DNA of 64,000 nt from Motacilla alba alba (taxonomy: Eukaryota; Chordata; Aves; Passeriformes; Motacillidae), in the NCBI RefSeq assembly GCF_015832195.1, contig NC_052030.1, positions 6,405,439 through 6,469,438 on the forward strand. Direction: 5' to 3'. A program made the position numbers and the translations under genes. Numbering within the stretch: position 1 is the stretch's first letter; every line of letters begins with the position of its first letter. Shown piece after piece: positions 39,564-54,100 of the stretch. Below the pieces are notes generated by a model that saw only the letters and a list, made by a program, of their open reading frames with translations, was not told the origin of the DNA and made no database searches.

Positions 39564-42500
39564 GGTGTCTAAAAATGAGTTCTCTAATTAGCACAACATT
39601 TATTTTCTTGTTAACTCTATCTAGCCTCAGGGAGACCAATCTGTTCTTGTTAACTGGGGATATCTGCAACAAATTTAATTAAATGAATTTGCTTAGTATT
39701 TAGTCTGGTCTGAGAGCAAATTCTGGCTCAAGGGCTTGAACAAACAAAATGCAACCTACAGAAAAAAGTTCATTTAAAGGCATTTCTGGGCTACACTATA
39801 TGTTTGTCCCTGTGCTATTATCCTCCTGCCTCCTGTGAAAGGAGCGAAAAGACATGAATACATGAATCATTTTGGTCAGGGCAGTATTTGCTTGCAAGAC
39901 GGCATCACCTGCAAGAGAGGCAACACCTCACCATCAGGCTCTTTGGTTGTTTTTTTTTAGAAAGATCTTCCACTTCTTATTTCTTCCAGCCTGCCCTGCG
40001 CTGGTAACAGCATCGTCCTTCAGGAGCTGAGCTACACTGCTGTGGCACAGACAACGAGGATTTTGCGCGGAGTGCACTGCAAATCCTTGGGCTCCCGCAC
40101 AAGTTACGTTTGCTACACACGTGGGGAGTGGAAACCCAGTGGCTCAAATGAGGGTTTCAATTAGTGAATGGCTGAGTGCACCACACATGAGGTACCAAAA
40201 AGGGTTTTGTCTGAGAAAATGCATCTGCTAAATACCTGAACAATTAAATTTCCTTCAAAATTACATTATTTTAAAGAACAATTCACTATTAATATCCCTC
40301 ACAAATCTTACTTTGCTTAGGTTGCAATTAGAATAATCCTCAAACCATTTGAGTTTCTATGCAGTGGTATTTCAGTATCATCACTTCAGCATTTGATATA
40401 AAAAGTTAAGCTTTTATTTAATGAGAGTCCTTTAAAATATGTAAATGTCAAAAGGATTACCTTAGAAAAATCTCTCAGAGAATTAAAAACATTAACAGAT
40501 TCCCACAGGAAAAATTCCAGCAGAATTCAGCAATTCTCCTGTTCCCACTCCTGTCACTTATATTTCTATCACACATTGAAGCAAAAACAAATTGCTATTA
40601 AAATATCATCCAAACACCCTCCTCCCCCTAACAAACTCCACAGTTCACTTTGAGATACCAACAGCTCAAGCAAAGACAGGAAAAAATCCTCTTCTATTTT
40701 TCTTTAGGCTTATTTAGAGTAGTAAAACCTCAGTGGTAAAAGAGCTTTTTCAGGTATAGGAGAAATAAATCTCCCTAGGCATGTCTGGCAAACTGATTTG
40801 GGACTGAAACCAGCAGGTGTGCAGACATAATTACTACTGCAAAATATCCAACACATCCAGGTGTGCTTGCAAACAGATACAAGAAATCCCTGTTATTTTT
40901 TTGACAATTCCCAGTCAACCAGGTGCCACCCTCCCAAAGGAAAAAAACAGAGCAAAGAATGAGTTGAGAAAGATTTGAATACATTGTTCTTCCCCCTTTC
41001 CAGGCTTTTTCATTCATACAAAAGCCCTTTTTTAGCCTGCAGTTCTGTGCCTACCTGCACCCCCTGAAAAACTCTGCCCTGTGTCACAGCACTCTGGGCT
41101 CTAGGGCAAGAGTGTTTGGGAAGTGGGTCCGGAGCTGCGACTGCAGAGGCAGTCAGTGCAAACAACAACTCCTTGAAGTTAATGGTGCAATGCAAACAAT
41201 TTTGTTTTTTCCATTACATTTGCAATGTCCACCATTAAAATCCAGAGGGCAGCCCTTGCAGTAGGAGCTTTTCAAAAGCTCTGTTCCCACGTTTCCAGCC
41301 TCCAACCACTGCAGACAACGAGGTTTCTCAGTGGTGAAACCACAAACTACTCTCAGCCCAAGCGACGCCTGGGAGTGCTGCTGGGAGTGCCGTGGCCTTT
41401 CCCTGTGGCTCAACAGCCTCAACAGAACCCGAGGGTCCCAAAGCACCGGATTTCCCTCACTGCATTGTGCTAGAGCACAGCAGCACTTGGAAATATCTTA
41501 CACATCCCTGGTTGTCACAAAATGTTGCCTGGTTCTACAGCACTTCTCAGAAGCAGAGAATGGGAATTTAGCACGTCAAGAACCCATTCGATCAGTAACG
41601 TTTTCATACCTGAGTAAAAGAGACGCCAGACAAATCCACGCAAGTTGAACGAGCTGAAGTTCACCTCATCTGACCGCAAAAGTGAAATTTTTATAGGTTA
41701 TTGACTACAGACTGTCTGAAAGCAGGTATATGATTTGGTAAACAATTCTTCAGACATTTGTGACAGATTTTTAAGGCCAGCTTTTCATTTTGCATGTACA
41801 AACCAAAAAATATCAGAACGCACTGAAACAGGGAAGTCAGCAATACAAAGAGATGTTGTGAAACTGAAGAAATCTCTTTGCACCCGAGGTGAAAAGTAAC
41901 TCAGCAATACAAAGAAATGCCTTTCTGGGTCCTGCAGCAAGGCAACACCCACAAAACACTTAGAGAACAGTGAAAATCCCAAACTGAAACCCAGGCACCC
42001 TGCTTTTCCAATTCTTACCCCAGCTGCTCGAAACACAGGATATGTCTGTTGTGTGAAAAGACAGAAATGTGCACTAGCAAAAGTAAAACCAGCAGAAGCT
42101 TGATCAAGAGATGAGGGAGTGCTACACAAACAGTTGCAAAAGTCAGAGCCCCAGAATATATGAAAATTCATTTTCCAGTCACATAACAATGCAGCTTTCA
42201 GTTTAAAACTCTCATTTCTATCTTCAGTGCTAAATTGAGATAGAAACTGTATTATACTTCTAGGGTTTCTTTAAAGGAAATTTAAATAATAATTTACTTC
42301 AAGTGGAAATTAGAAAACAGTACAAATTTTTAAACCAAGAAATTGATGTCAAGCAGAAACAAGAGTTAGTGGCAACTTTTGATTCAATCAGTAATTGTAC
42401 TAATAAAGCACTCTTAATTTTCAGAGGTATGGATAACAAAATGCTTTCTTTTGAATTGCTTCTTTTTCATATTACTATTTACTTATGACTGCCAAACTAG

Positions 42501-45500
42501 CGATTAAGCACATGATGTATATTTGTGACTTGAAAACCTAATTAATTATGATAATAACAATACTTAATTAAAAACAAAAACACAGCGGTGGTCTGAGAGC
42601 ATTCATTAGTTTGTGCTTGCACTAGAAAACACCATATCCAGATACTGTAGACAGATTTCTATCTTGCTTGCAAAACTCGCTAGTTAGCGACACATCAATG
42701 TCAAAGAGAATGCAGTGATTTATACGACCTAGTTACAGAATCCTTCATTAGCTGATACCATAAACCTGTTGCCACACAGCCAACATTACAGCTGACAAGA
42801 GTCCTTCCTCTTACAGGTTGGGAACACTACATACTGTCAGAGCTTTCATTCTAAATAGTCACCAAATCATTTCTAATGACTAACAGTGACTGCCTGCTCA
42901 GAAAAACACTTCAAAAGCCTCCGTTTGAGAAGCGCTGAGAACCTCCATTTCCCACTGACTGCTAGGAAAGTTAGGAGTTCATCCTTTTCAGGAGATGCCC
43001 AAAATTACCTTCTCTCTTGAGATTTAGACAATGAATGATGGAGGTTTCCACATTTTAATTGTATTAGTCAATGGACAGATAGCAAACAAAAGTGCTTATC
43101 AGCAACTGGTGATATGCCAGGAAATCTTAAGGGAGCAGGGGAGAAAATGACTAATAACCACCACGCAACGCAACGCATTTTTAATGATTTCCACTCAGAT
43201 AATGGCTCCTCCCAGCATTAGCACCCTTTTTGTCTGTAAGAATTCCTTATCTGAAAAAAACTAAACCACAATATATGTAGATTCTAAGTCATGAAGTTTG
43301 CAAGAAAAATGTACATAAAGGTCAGTATGTAACCTTCAAGAATACTGAAACCCAAGCTTGTGTCTTGAGGTTCAATTTCAAATATTTCCATCTGCAATTT
43401 TTAAAAAAGTCACTGCACAACAATTACTTTCTATATGAAAACATAGCTTCAGCATGGGAACAAAACTAAGAATGATTATAATCATTTGAAAGACACTGAG
43501 TTAGCATATGGATCTCATTGCCACTTACACATTTTGGTCACTGGAACAAAAAGCTATTAATCAATATGTAAAAGCCATAAATTAACATAAACATTAATCA
43601 TTCTAATACTCCCCTTGTGTCAGATTGATAATTTTTTTTCAGTCTTTCATTCTGACATATGCGCCTTCAGCTATCAGCTGTTTGACCTTTTTTAACACAA
43701 TTAAACATTTTGGGCATTGCAAATCTTACTGAAGCAAACATCGTGGAGACAGACAAATGTCATGGACACATTTGTGCCAAAAATACGGGATCTAAAAACG
43801 TGAGAGCCCCTGCCTCTCATATTATTGCACTAGCTTTTAATAAGGGAGCCTAAAATTCAGCGTGAAATACAACTGAAACAGATGAAATTCTAGTGTTTCA
43901 TAAACAGGTTCAATTTGCAGATGAGGGAAAAGATACCCATCTGTTTTACTTTCTGAAACCATTAATTGCTCGGAAAAGTGCAATGATGTAACTACAGCCA
44001 GCCTTGTTTGGAGAAAGAAAGCATAAAAGCCCACAGGAGTTCAGCTCTACAACACATTCTGCATAAAATTACTGGGGGACACAAAAAACAACAAATTATT
44101 AATAACTTTGAAAACTTGAAGAATATGAATATGCATTTATATATACACAAAATAAGTTTAAAAGGAAGGATTTATATAAATCTCTCTTCACCATAACATC
44201 AGACCTAGAATGAATTTAAGTTTGTACACGTGATAAATCATTGAAATCTAGCAGAAAATTGATGAGCCAAGGACCATCAAAAGACTGTTTTGAGTGGCCT
44301 CCAGTTCAGCCATGCATAGCAATCTGTCAGCCACGGGGCTCTGTCTGCCCATCCTCCTTAATTAGGGGTGCTGCACAGTGCAGCATCAGCCACAAATCTT
44401 TTGGTTCCAAGAGCTAATAATGTCCTCAGATAGCATGGGCTTAATTAAACGTCTTCCAGACATTTTTGCAGACATTCCGGCAATAATCTTGTTTGGTAAC
44501 AAACTATTAAAAAGAATTGACAGAGAAGAAATATATCAAGTTGTTACAGCAACTGAAGTTATTTAGGCCAGAATTATATGTCTGCAATTAAGGATTCTGT
44601 AACTCTGAGCAATTAAAATATCACTTTATTTGAAAACTAATTAATTCTAAACACATATTTTTCCCATGACAAACTTTTATGATTGTTTAATTTATTCCAT
44701 TCTAATTACACTTTAATTAATCTACTCTTGTATAATATTATACTGTTATTCTGGCATTTGACCAATGAAGACAATAAATTGATTGCAGTTCCTTTGTGCA
44801 AGAGCAGAAACTGTCATGCCAGTTTCAACACCGCGTTTATTTATTTGTCTGTTCTATTACTTTTCCTTTCCTCCCACAGGGCATAGGAACATGAAACACA
44901 GTACAAATCAGATGACATTTTGTCTTCTATACTTTCTTCTTAGAAGTGGGAAGTATAACGAGAGTTTTCAGAATTAAGGAAAAGTATATGCGACATGACA
45001 TTACATGATAAAATGCAACCAATAGTAAATGAATTTATACTTCTAAAATACGCCACTTATTAATGACATTAATTGATTCCTGATGTACAGGACCAAGTCC
45101 AGAGCTGCTAGAAATGGAGTTGTTTCCATGAACAATAAGGCCTGCTCAGGATCTGGCTTGATACAGTCAACAAAACAGGAAAAAGTGACCAAATCCCATT
45201 TTCATATCAATCTTAAAATTAAATTAATTCAATATCTTCCTAAGTTTAAAAGCCACTGCATTTTAATTTTGCATCAAGTCACCTTTGATTCAACTAAAAC
45301 GAAAGTATATAAATTCTTTTATTATTCTGTAAATATTATATTTGGATTAAGCTGTGATAAAATAAATATATACAAATATTTTATTACAAATGGAATTAGT
45401 TGTTGTATTTTATTTTGCTTTGGCCATACGTGAGGCAAAAATGGCTGCTGTTTACAGTCAGAAGTCTGCAGTTTGTTTTTTTTTAATCTGAACATCCCTG

Positions 45501-46280
45501 AAGTTGCCAGTTCTCACTCATTTGCTGGGAGGAGACAGTGAGAAGTGACACTTTATGAAGACACAATGAAGCAATCTACTTTTCATGTACTTTTAAAACT
45601 TCAGCTTGTGTTCCTGGCCGCATGCTTCCCTCTGCTTATGAAATACCCCCGCACTGTGTACACCTCACCATGGGAGAGATGCCGTGCAGAGGTCGGCAAT
45701 TAAATTAAACTACACTGCAAGTTGAGCTCTGACAGTGCTTCCCAAAACACTTCTTTTACTTTAATGACACAGTTTACATTTCATAGAATTAAAAAGGCAA
45801 GTACAAAATACATTCACAAAATACATATTCATTAAAAGAAGAAAAAAATACTCTGCAATTAGCTGAACAGGCTACATACTTCACCAGCATATGGTGGGAG
45901 ATGCATTTATATCAGAATATTTTACCTATTTCCTACCCCATGTTTATATTGTCATTTGTTTCATAACAGTTAAAAAATATACTTTAAAACTGCTAATAGC
46001 AAACAAGATAAATTGACATAAACACAGAAGAAATATTAAATAACCAGGGCAACTTCTATTTGTGACCAGCTTATATTTTGAAATCCAAATTTTGGATCTG
46101 ATCTATGCCTGTCCAAACTACCAGATCATATCGGTGAGACTGCTCAGACGAGGGAGGGTTTGCAGGGTCTGTTCATTACAACAATATTTCATAAAGCCTT
46201 TTACACTTGGAAGCTTTCTGCTGCTGTGTAAACTACAACACATCTCCGAGACTAGTGTTGTTCCACGTCCTTCTCTGGAG

Positions 46281-46375
46281 ATGGGGAAGCTGTGGCAGGG
46301 ACAGTAAGTGATCTCCCAAGGTGCCACAGTCCCTAGAACTGGGATTAGGACTCCACTCACTGACTCCGGGCACAG
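46281..46375 (+). mobile_element. MIR-like ancient SINE fragment
   Basis: The sequence runs ATGGGGAAGCTGTGGCAGGG, ACAGTAAGTGATCTCCCAAGG, GCCACAG, CTAGAACTGGGATTAGGACTC. It follows in order the MIR core blocks (GGGAAACTGAGGCACAGAG, GTTAAGTGACTTGCCCAAGG, TCACACAGCTAG, GAGCTGGGATTCGAACCC). Divergence is high, as expected for a SINE predating birds. Confidence 0.6.
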
Positions 46376-49300
46376 ACGGTCCCTTCCCAGGGACACGGAG
46401 ATTCAAGTGCTGGGTGGTATTTTATGGAACAAAGCAATGTGGACAGTCTGTATCAATTCATTAGATTAAAGCTTTAAATCCTTATTCAGGTCAGAAAAAA
46501 TCTTCTCAAGGTCAGAAACAAACTGCATTTCAGTAAAGACCATCACATTTGGTACTTAACGCTTTACTTTCTCCAAGAACCCCTTCAGCATTGAAAAGAA
46601 AGACTTAGTGTTGTGTACACTTTTAAATATATGACTCAGAAGATTATGATGGATTTTTATGTTATGAAATATCCACCAAAATTCAAGCTCAATTACTAAT
46701 AGGAGATATCATTAGTATGTACATACTAATAGTATGTATCATTGGTTTACTAGGATTCCTATTCCACACAGCCCAAGTATTTGGATAAGCCAAGTTACTG
46801 GACAGCAACTTAGTCCAAGAACTCTAGCAGGGATCACTGTAATCCCACTGAAACAGGAACGACATTTACAAAGCAAATATTATCTGAATATCAAATGAAA
46901 AAAAATATGTTTATTTTACAGTTTAGGCTAAGCTTACACTTTAGACATAACTGTTCTTTCATGCCAGTTTGATCACATGAATCTACATCTATTTTACACA
47001 AGCATGTAGGATGCATTAGTTAAATATGATCATCTCCAAGCATACGAGCATTTGCTCATATGTTAAAGAGTTAAACTGTTAAAATGCGAGGGATATTGAT
47101 AAAAAACTGGTTCCATATTTAACAGGTTGAATACTGATGATGCTTTATTCCCAGTTTCCTGTGTCAGTGATGTTCTTACCAGTTAGTTTTCCTATGTTCT
47201 AACAAATAACACTAACTACTATTTAGCAAACAGAGGGAAATTAACCCAAAGTTACAGACTAGAATTGCAGTTTACACATTTAACTTCAAGCTTCATTCCT
47301 CTCATCCGCCATAAACTACTCCTGACCAAAAATACAGTGAAAAATGCAACACTGTTTTACCACATTACTGTGAAACTTTGAACAATTCTGCCGTACCTGA
47401 ACTTGAACTCCCAGCCTTTGAATTTGTGCTGAACAGCCCCCATTGTACCGCGCTTTTACGCTGGCAGGAACTGAAGTGTCAATCTTTCGTCAGATAATCA
47501 GATTATGTCATGTTCTGACCAAATTCATTAGGAAAACTTTTACCAACCCTATTATCTCAAACCAGAAAATCTAGATCAAAGTATAACCGATTTTACAGCA
47601 CAATAAAACTGTTATAAATATTTAAACATTAATTAAATGGCCCCTTTTGTTAAAAGTAAATAAATAATTGAAAGCTACCTCTGCTTATAAGTGCTATCGA
47701 ATGCAGCCATATTTATCACATTTCTAAGAAAACCAGGTTCTATATATGGTGGAAAGTGGGGAGAAAAGCACTTAAAAGTCATTTGAGAAGATGGAGGGTG
47801 GCTAGACTTTTAAATCATTTGAATAAAGAAAGTCACACTGAGTGCTCATTCTGGTGACAAAGCAGTAATCCCTGAATGTCCTTGTTAACTCCATTCACAC
47901 TGGACAATTTCATCTACTTCATGCAGATGTGCAGATGGACGCTACATACAAAAGGAGAGAAGAAATCCTCTTTAAGAAAACCCATAATTCTCAGTAAATG
48001 CAATTGTATTGTAATATATTGTTTTCTTCCTGGAATATGCATGATGTTGTCTCCTAAAAAGGCAAATAACTGTAATTAACTTCAGCAGATGTATTTTCTG
48101 CTTGTTGATCAGACGTGACATCTGCATAAACCAAACACTGAATGAAAGAGTACTTACTACTTTCCCTTGTCTCAGTTTCAGCTGGATAGCAAGCATGGCA
48201 CAGGAAGGAATCAAGGAATTCATATTAATATAATTAACAGCAAGGAACCAATCTTAGACTAATCCATGAGCAGAAGCAGTGACAGGACAGTCATCAATAC
48301 TGATTTTGCATATTTTTCAGTACTACAATCAGATTCTCCATCTGTAACTCAAACTTTAAAAGTATGATAATTTACGGAAAGGAGATTAATTTAGCCATTC
48401 TGAGTCAAAGACTTATTTCATAGCTTCATCCCAAATCCTGTATATTGTTAGGATCCCTTTCCCCTTTGAAGACTTAGTGAATGATTGAAGCTTCTACTTT
48501 CTGAGAAACAGATAACATAAGACTAGTAATCTGACTCTAAGCCACTGGATAAAGGCAGTTTGTTTCCTCTTAGCCCATCTGTCAACACCTCTTCAGTAAT
48601 TAGTCCTAATTATTACAAAGGGCTAGCCTCCCATTCGCATTATTAAATCAGAAATAGTATCATAGCCAGGTATCTTTCAACGCCTACCAGACTGGCGACC
48701 TTCGATTTCATTGAATCTTCTATCAGTATCCGCCTTTGGAAGAGCCTCGGCAGTAATTTTAGCATCAGCTTCAAAGATGCAGATCCCACAGTGGAATTCC
48801 AGGGATGCATTCATATACACACCCACATCATGTGACAGGAGAGCAAGCAACACAATTGACCTTTGCATTGTTCTCTAAACTCCAGTGATATAAAACACAC
48901 ATTTCTATTTTACACAATGGAACTGGTTTTTGCCTGCGTGCTTCGAAGTGCTCCTTTGAACTAAATGCTGATAGGAAGAATAGTGAAACCGTGTATAAAG
49001 ATGAAGGTCAAATCTTTGTTAGGAAAACAATACATCTGAAACTTTTTTTCAGAACAAGATAAATCTGCAAGGAGTAAACAGTAACTAAAAATAGTCATAA
49101 ATGTATTTAAGTGTGAAGATTTAAAAGGTTTCTTTTGTCTATTTTTGCCATATAGCTGAAGTACTTCCTCAGAGAAGTGGCAAACAAAAGGATGATGACA
49201 TCCAAATTCTCACAGAACCAAAGCTCAGTTGGCTGAGGCTTTAGTCAGACTGCTTTAAGCTCTTTATTTGCATTAACATTTACTTCACTGAAACAAGAGA

Positions 49301-49735
49301 AAAGATATTCCTAAGAACCAAACACTCAATTTCTTTTGATTAAAAGCCAAACGTGCTTCCCAATTACACACCTGAGACCACGAGTGAGGATTTGTTTATG
49401 GTGGATTTCTCATTAACAGCAGAGTACCACCAGTTTCCACAGACACAATGAGCAAACCTGAGCTGCACTCAGTTTATGGCTCATGGAAGTACCCCTGCTA
49501 AAAGCTTGTGCCCAGGGTACAGGAGCTACACATAATATTCAAAAGCCTCCATATGAACAAAGCCCATATTGTCTGATTAAAGCAAAGAATGTTTTTGTTA
49601 ATATGCTTAATGTTACCAGAGAATAAAAAAGCATACAGAAGACTTTTTACTGATATCTTTTACAAAAAACCTCCACCCAAACACATACTAAAGAACTTTT
49701 CTATGTCCTATACTAAAGTGAAATAGTGATTTCTG

Positions 49736-49754
49736 CCCCCCCCCCCCCCCCCCC
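49736..49754. repeat. Homopolymer C19
   Basis: Nineteen consecutive C on the + strand (G19 on the -), followed by GCTTTGCAGG. Such a run can form G-quadruplex or i-motif structures and is prone to length error in sequencing. Confidence 0.9.
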
Positions 49755-50689
49755 GCTTTGCAGGTCTCCTCCAAATGCTACAGATGTAATCAAAGAGTGA
49801 GCTGCTGCGCAAGAAGCAGTAGCCTGAAGCCTGTGGGGGAGTTGGGCAGGCACGGAACTGGGTGTTTGGGGAGGATGCTCCAAACTGCAGGGATGCCATC
49901 GCAGCTGTGAGTGTCATTAAAGCCCAGTGCCTGGAATAGGGAACATGACCTGAATTCTGGGTCCCTGATCTGTGGATGTGGTTGGTCCTAGGTCCCTGTT
50001 GATTCATTGGTTCAATTTGGCCTACCAGGAACCTACCAGGCACAGAGGCATCTCAGTAGCACACAGTACTGGAGCATGAAGAAACTACTCAGACACAGTT
50101 CCCTGCATACTTGTCCTGCATACCTTCCTGCCAGAGCACTCATGGCACCACACAGCTTCGTTGCACCTGGATAGCTTTTCCCTTCTGAGATAACCAAAAC
50201 TCACTGCCAAGAAAAATAAACACACAAACTTAAAATTCATTTTCCAAGCTGTACATCTCCCAAACAAATGCCATGTTAGTGACATGCATGGTAACCGGCA
50301 GGCATTTGACTATCAATGGATCAGACTTAAAAACACATTAATTTTTCAGGTATCAACAACGGAGTATCAACAATGGAGTATTAACATGCTACCATTTTTT
50401 TCTTGATTGCTCTTATGAGAATTCAATGCACTAACAATAAAACCCTTTCAAAGCAGAACATAGTGTGGTACTGTATGGCAGAAAAAAATGCCCTGCAAGG
50501 TCAGATGACTGGTCCCATCTTGCCTAGTACCTGACTTCCATCCGTGCCATGCTTTTTAGAGATACTGTTTAGGGAAAAGACAGAAACCTGGATGCTTTTG
50601 GGGTCCGTTACTCCTGCCCCCCATGCCCCCCTTCCCCCACGCACAATGATGTTACAGGGCACACAACTTCACTGTCCATTTGCAGTTCT

Positions 50690-51190
50690 GTTTTTATCTA
50701 TGAAATTATCTGACCTCTTTTGAACCTGCTGATATCCTTACCTTTGCTACCTACCATGGCAAAAAAATTCACTACCTGGGGTTCCAAAAAATGAAGGACT
50801 ACCTTCTTTTGTTTTAAATCTGATGTCCTACTTTCACTGAGTGCCCTCTAGTTCTTACATTGCAGGATTTGGAGGGCAACAGTTTCACATCTGACTTTTT
50901 CATTACTTTCATGATTTTGTAAATCTCAACGATAAATATCTGTCTTTCTCTAAACTGAAGAGTACCAGACTTTTCAATGTCTCCTCATATGACAGTTCCA
51001 GTTCCCCAAATTGTTTCAGTTGCCATTTTCTGCACCATCTGTAACTCCACTAAATCCATCTGCAAAAGCAGAGAACTGAATACAGTACTTCTGATATGAG
51101 TCCAAAGAGCTTTTCTTAGTAGCACAGTGACATCCTTGACGAGATAAATCTTGACTAACGTCAAAAATCCCATGTCACTTTCAAGACAAA
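50690..51190 (-). mobile_element. Old CR1/L3-like LINE fragment
   Basis: The + strand shows, in order, CTGACCTCTTTTGAACCTG, CACTACCTGGGGTTCC, CTACCTTCTTTTGTTTTAAA, GCCCTCTAGTTCTTACATTG, CTCTAAACTGAAGAGTACCAG, ATGTCTCCTCATATGACAG, GCCATTTTCTGCACCATC and GAATACAGTACTTCTGATATG. This is the order of the 3' part of CR1/L3 elements read in reverse complement, so the element lies on the - strand. It is strongly diverged and its ends are approximate; it may start nearer 50460. Confidence 0.75.
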
Positions 51191-54100
51191 AGTTATTTCT
51201 TTGTACAACAGAGATAATTCCAGCTAATACACCTGGCACAGGAAGTTATCTTTGTTCTCAATAGTTTGGGATTTCTCCTGCAGAGCAAGCCAACAGAGAA
51301 AAGGCTAAGTGTAAGTGTACTGTCCAAGGAGCTACATCCGGAAGAAGCAGCATTATATTTGAATAGCACTTCCTGAAACACCTAGACTTCCTGGAATTAA
51401 CAGTTAAAATCCCAGAAGAATTGATAACATTCTTTGACAACCCAAGCCTAGCAGACTGCTGCCCAATACCACTGTGTACCTTTCAGGGAAGAATTTAAGG
51501 GTCCTATCTTCTCTACATAAATGCTTGGGAACTCTGGTCCATTTTTATAGCTATATGCCCTGTAGCTTCCCTTGCTGATGTGGGCCAAAATCCCTCTTTT
51601 ACATCATGCTAGGAGCTGCTTCTCTCTATTCCCAGCTACATCCATTTAAATTGCATATCCACAGTATAACAAATCCTTCCCTATTCTAAGTTTACTTTGT
51701 ATTAAGCAGAAATGTTGGAGTGGCAATGGTTGCATTGATTTTCATTTTATGTCATTAACTTCAATGGAACTGTTTGGGTCAAAGAGAGGCAGCAACTATA
51801 AAAGCACATGTGCACAATGTAATCTCAAAAGAAAACAGAAATCAGAGTCCAGCAGCAGGAACAAAAGGAAATATATCTTTGTTCCAGCTGCATGAGCCAC
51901 CCAAGCACTGAGAACAGTGCTGACATCTCCCTGAGACTGTGCATGACAGCACTGCAACATAACCACAACCTTGCCTTGGCCTCACCTCGGCCACCACATG
52001 CCCGAGTCAAATTGGCAATGAGATGGATGGATCCCAGGGCTTTTACCTGGCAGTTTTGCTCAAGTGCAGAGAGAAAGATGAGGCCCCATGTCCCAGTGCA
52101 GTCCTCACAAGAAGAATGAAGCCTGGGCTTCACGACATGGTTAGCAAACAACCTCTGCAAAGCATATGCTCATTTTCAGATACAGCAAATTAAAATGTTT
52201 TGTAGGAAAGCACTTCTGCAGTTTGCTCAGTTCCCTCTAAGGTTCAAAATATTTACAAACATCACTATTTACACAAAGGTAGCACCACTAAACTAACACT
52301 GATTTTAAAGAGATTACTCGCACAGTGAAGATGTTCAAACACATCGTCAACGGCCATGGCATATTAACTTACCAACTGACTTCAGCTCTCTCAGAAGAGA
52401 AAAGGCTTCATTATAATGTATTTTGTATAAAACCAGGCTACAGTTTAACCTACAAGGTCTCTGGTATGTTCCCTTCTCAAATCTGCAAGTACTAGTTTCA
52501 CGGAAGAAGTCTGTGCCAAAGTATATTATACCTACTATGGCAATAAATTCTTCATGGATGAGGTTTTACACATAAATTACCTTCATTTGCAGTCTCTGAA
52601 TGCTCTTCTAAATTTTATGGGATAATATGAATTATGAGTACCCATGTATTTCTTGTAGCTATATTGTGAGACATATTTTTTCGACTAGTTGCAAAAGATT
52701 ATGCAGGTGAGTTATACTCCACACCTCTGTCCTTCCACCCTCATTGAACAAATGTGATAACACAAACCAGTCAGTTGCTTATGAGAAGTGTTTGGTCTGC
52801 TATAAAGATATGCATGTATTAGTTAGTCTAACTAGGATTAAATGTAAATCTCATGGTTAAACAAAAGCACTAAATATATCAGAAAGGTTTTTCCTAAACC
52901 TTATAATCTTAGGTTTCTTAACCTTGTTTATTTCTTGGTTTAGTTATCAGGTACATTTATGGTTTGGCAAAATAACTGTTTTTAAATAAACAGTACATTT
53001 AAAAAGGACAATTTATATTTATTTGAAGTTACCATTGTAATTTTTACAAAACTTGGCTGGGTTTCAGTGGCTGGGCTTCAGGTATTTTGCTGGTTCTGCT
53101 AGAGTTCTAAAACCTTAGAGAACTGGGAATGGAATGAGTCTGTTCACTGTTATTATTAGTCTCTAATAAACACTGTTGGTGACCCACTGGAACCTAAATC
53201 CTAGCCATTCTTCATATATCTGTTGAAGACTGGGGGCTTTGGACTCAGTTCATACACATTTGGCCCAGGAGCAAGGTTCCAGGTTTCCACAGGAGCTCTA
53301 ATTTCACAAATGACTAGAAACACAAACTGGCAAACAGTACCTGGACCCCAATTCTACAAAATGCTGGAACCGCACTACCTGAAACAGCTTAGTAGTTTCA
53401 AAGGCTTCATAGGAACAGGTCCAGGATCAGTCATTGTTCCAAAAGAACACATCACTGGTCAGTTGTACTGAACAGCACCTACTCACAGCCACTGAACCTG
53501 AGAGGCCAAAGACAGCAGGAATGGAACAAGTGGTGTGGGAACACTTGCCCTGCTCCCACGACAGCAGGCGAAGGATCAGGCAAGAAGGCTCATAACAAGA
53601 TCAGGCAAAAGAGAAAACACTGAATCATGTTAAAGTAATTACCAGAAAATAAGACTTCTGCAAAATATTTGCAATCAGCTCGCTGGAGCCTTCAGGCTCA
53701 GTCTTGCACTGGGCTGCCTGTAGCAGCACCACCCCAGGAGGCGCTCCAGGAACAACGGGTGACTCAGTCGCAGTTCCTCCCTGGCTCCTTCCTCCCGCAT
53801 GGCACAACAAATAACTGCACCCTGTCCCACCGCAGCGCTCCCACGTTACTGCCAACCAGCCTGACAGCACAGACAGCCCTGCCTCCCCTCTGCTTGCCCT
53901 GCTTCTGGGACAGTGAGGGCACACAGACCCCGCTATCTCTTCAATCCAGCGCCTCTCCTCTCCCATCTCCCCACACCCAAAACTGCTGTCTAAAGCGTCC
54001 ATATGGACACATTTACTTCTCACTACTGCCCTGGGGTGCTACTAGGAACAAGAATAATCTAGCATGGAGATAGCATCAGCATGAAAGAGAAGAGAATCCT

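Noticed and set aside
41785..42189. 134-codon open frame on the - strand
   Set aside because: Phe/Ser/Cys-rich translation without recognisable domain, no clear acceptor/donor pair, ordinary intron composition.
48677..48868. 63-codon - strand frame with a plausible donor after CAGTCTG
   Set aside because: It looked exon-like (KADTDRRFNEIEGRQSGR), but no acceptor with a pyrimidine tract, no partner exon and no recognised protein.
53223..53471. 82-codon + strand frame
   Set aside because: The translation looks protein-like at its end, but there is no homology that I recognise, no promoter or splice signal, and its length is within chance.
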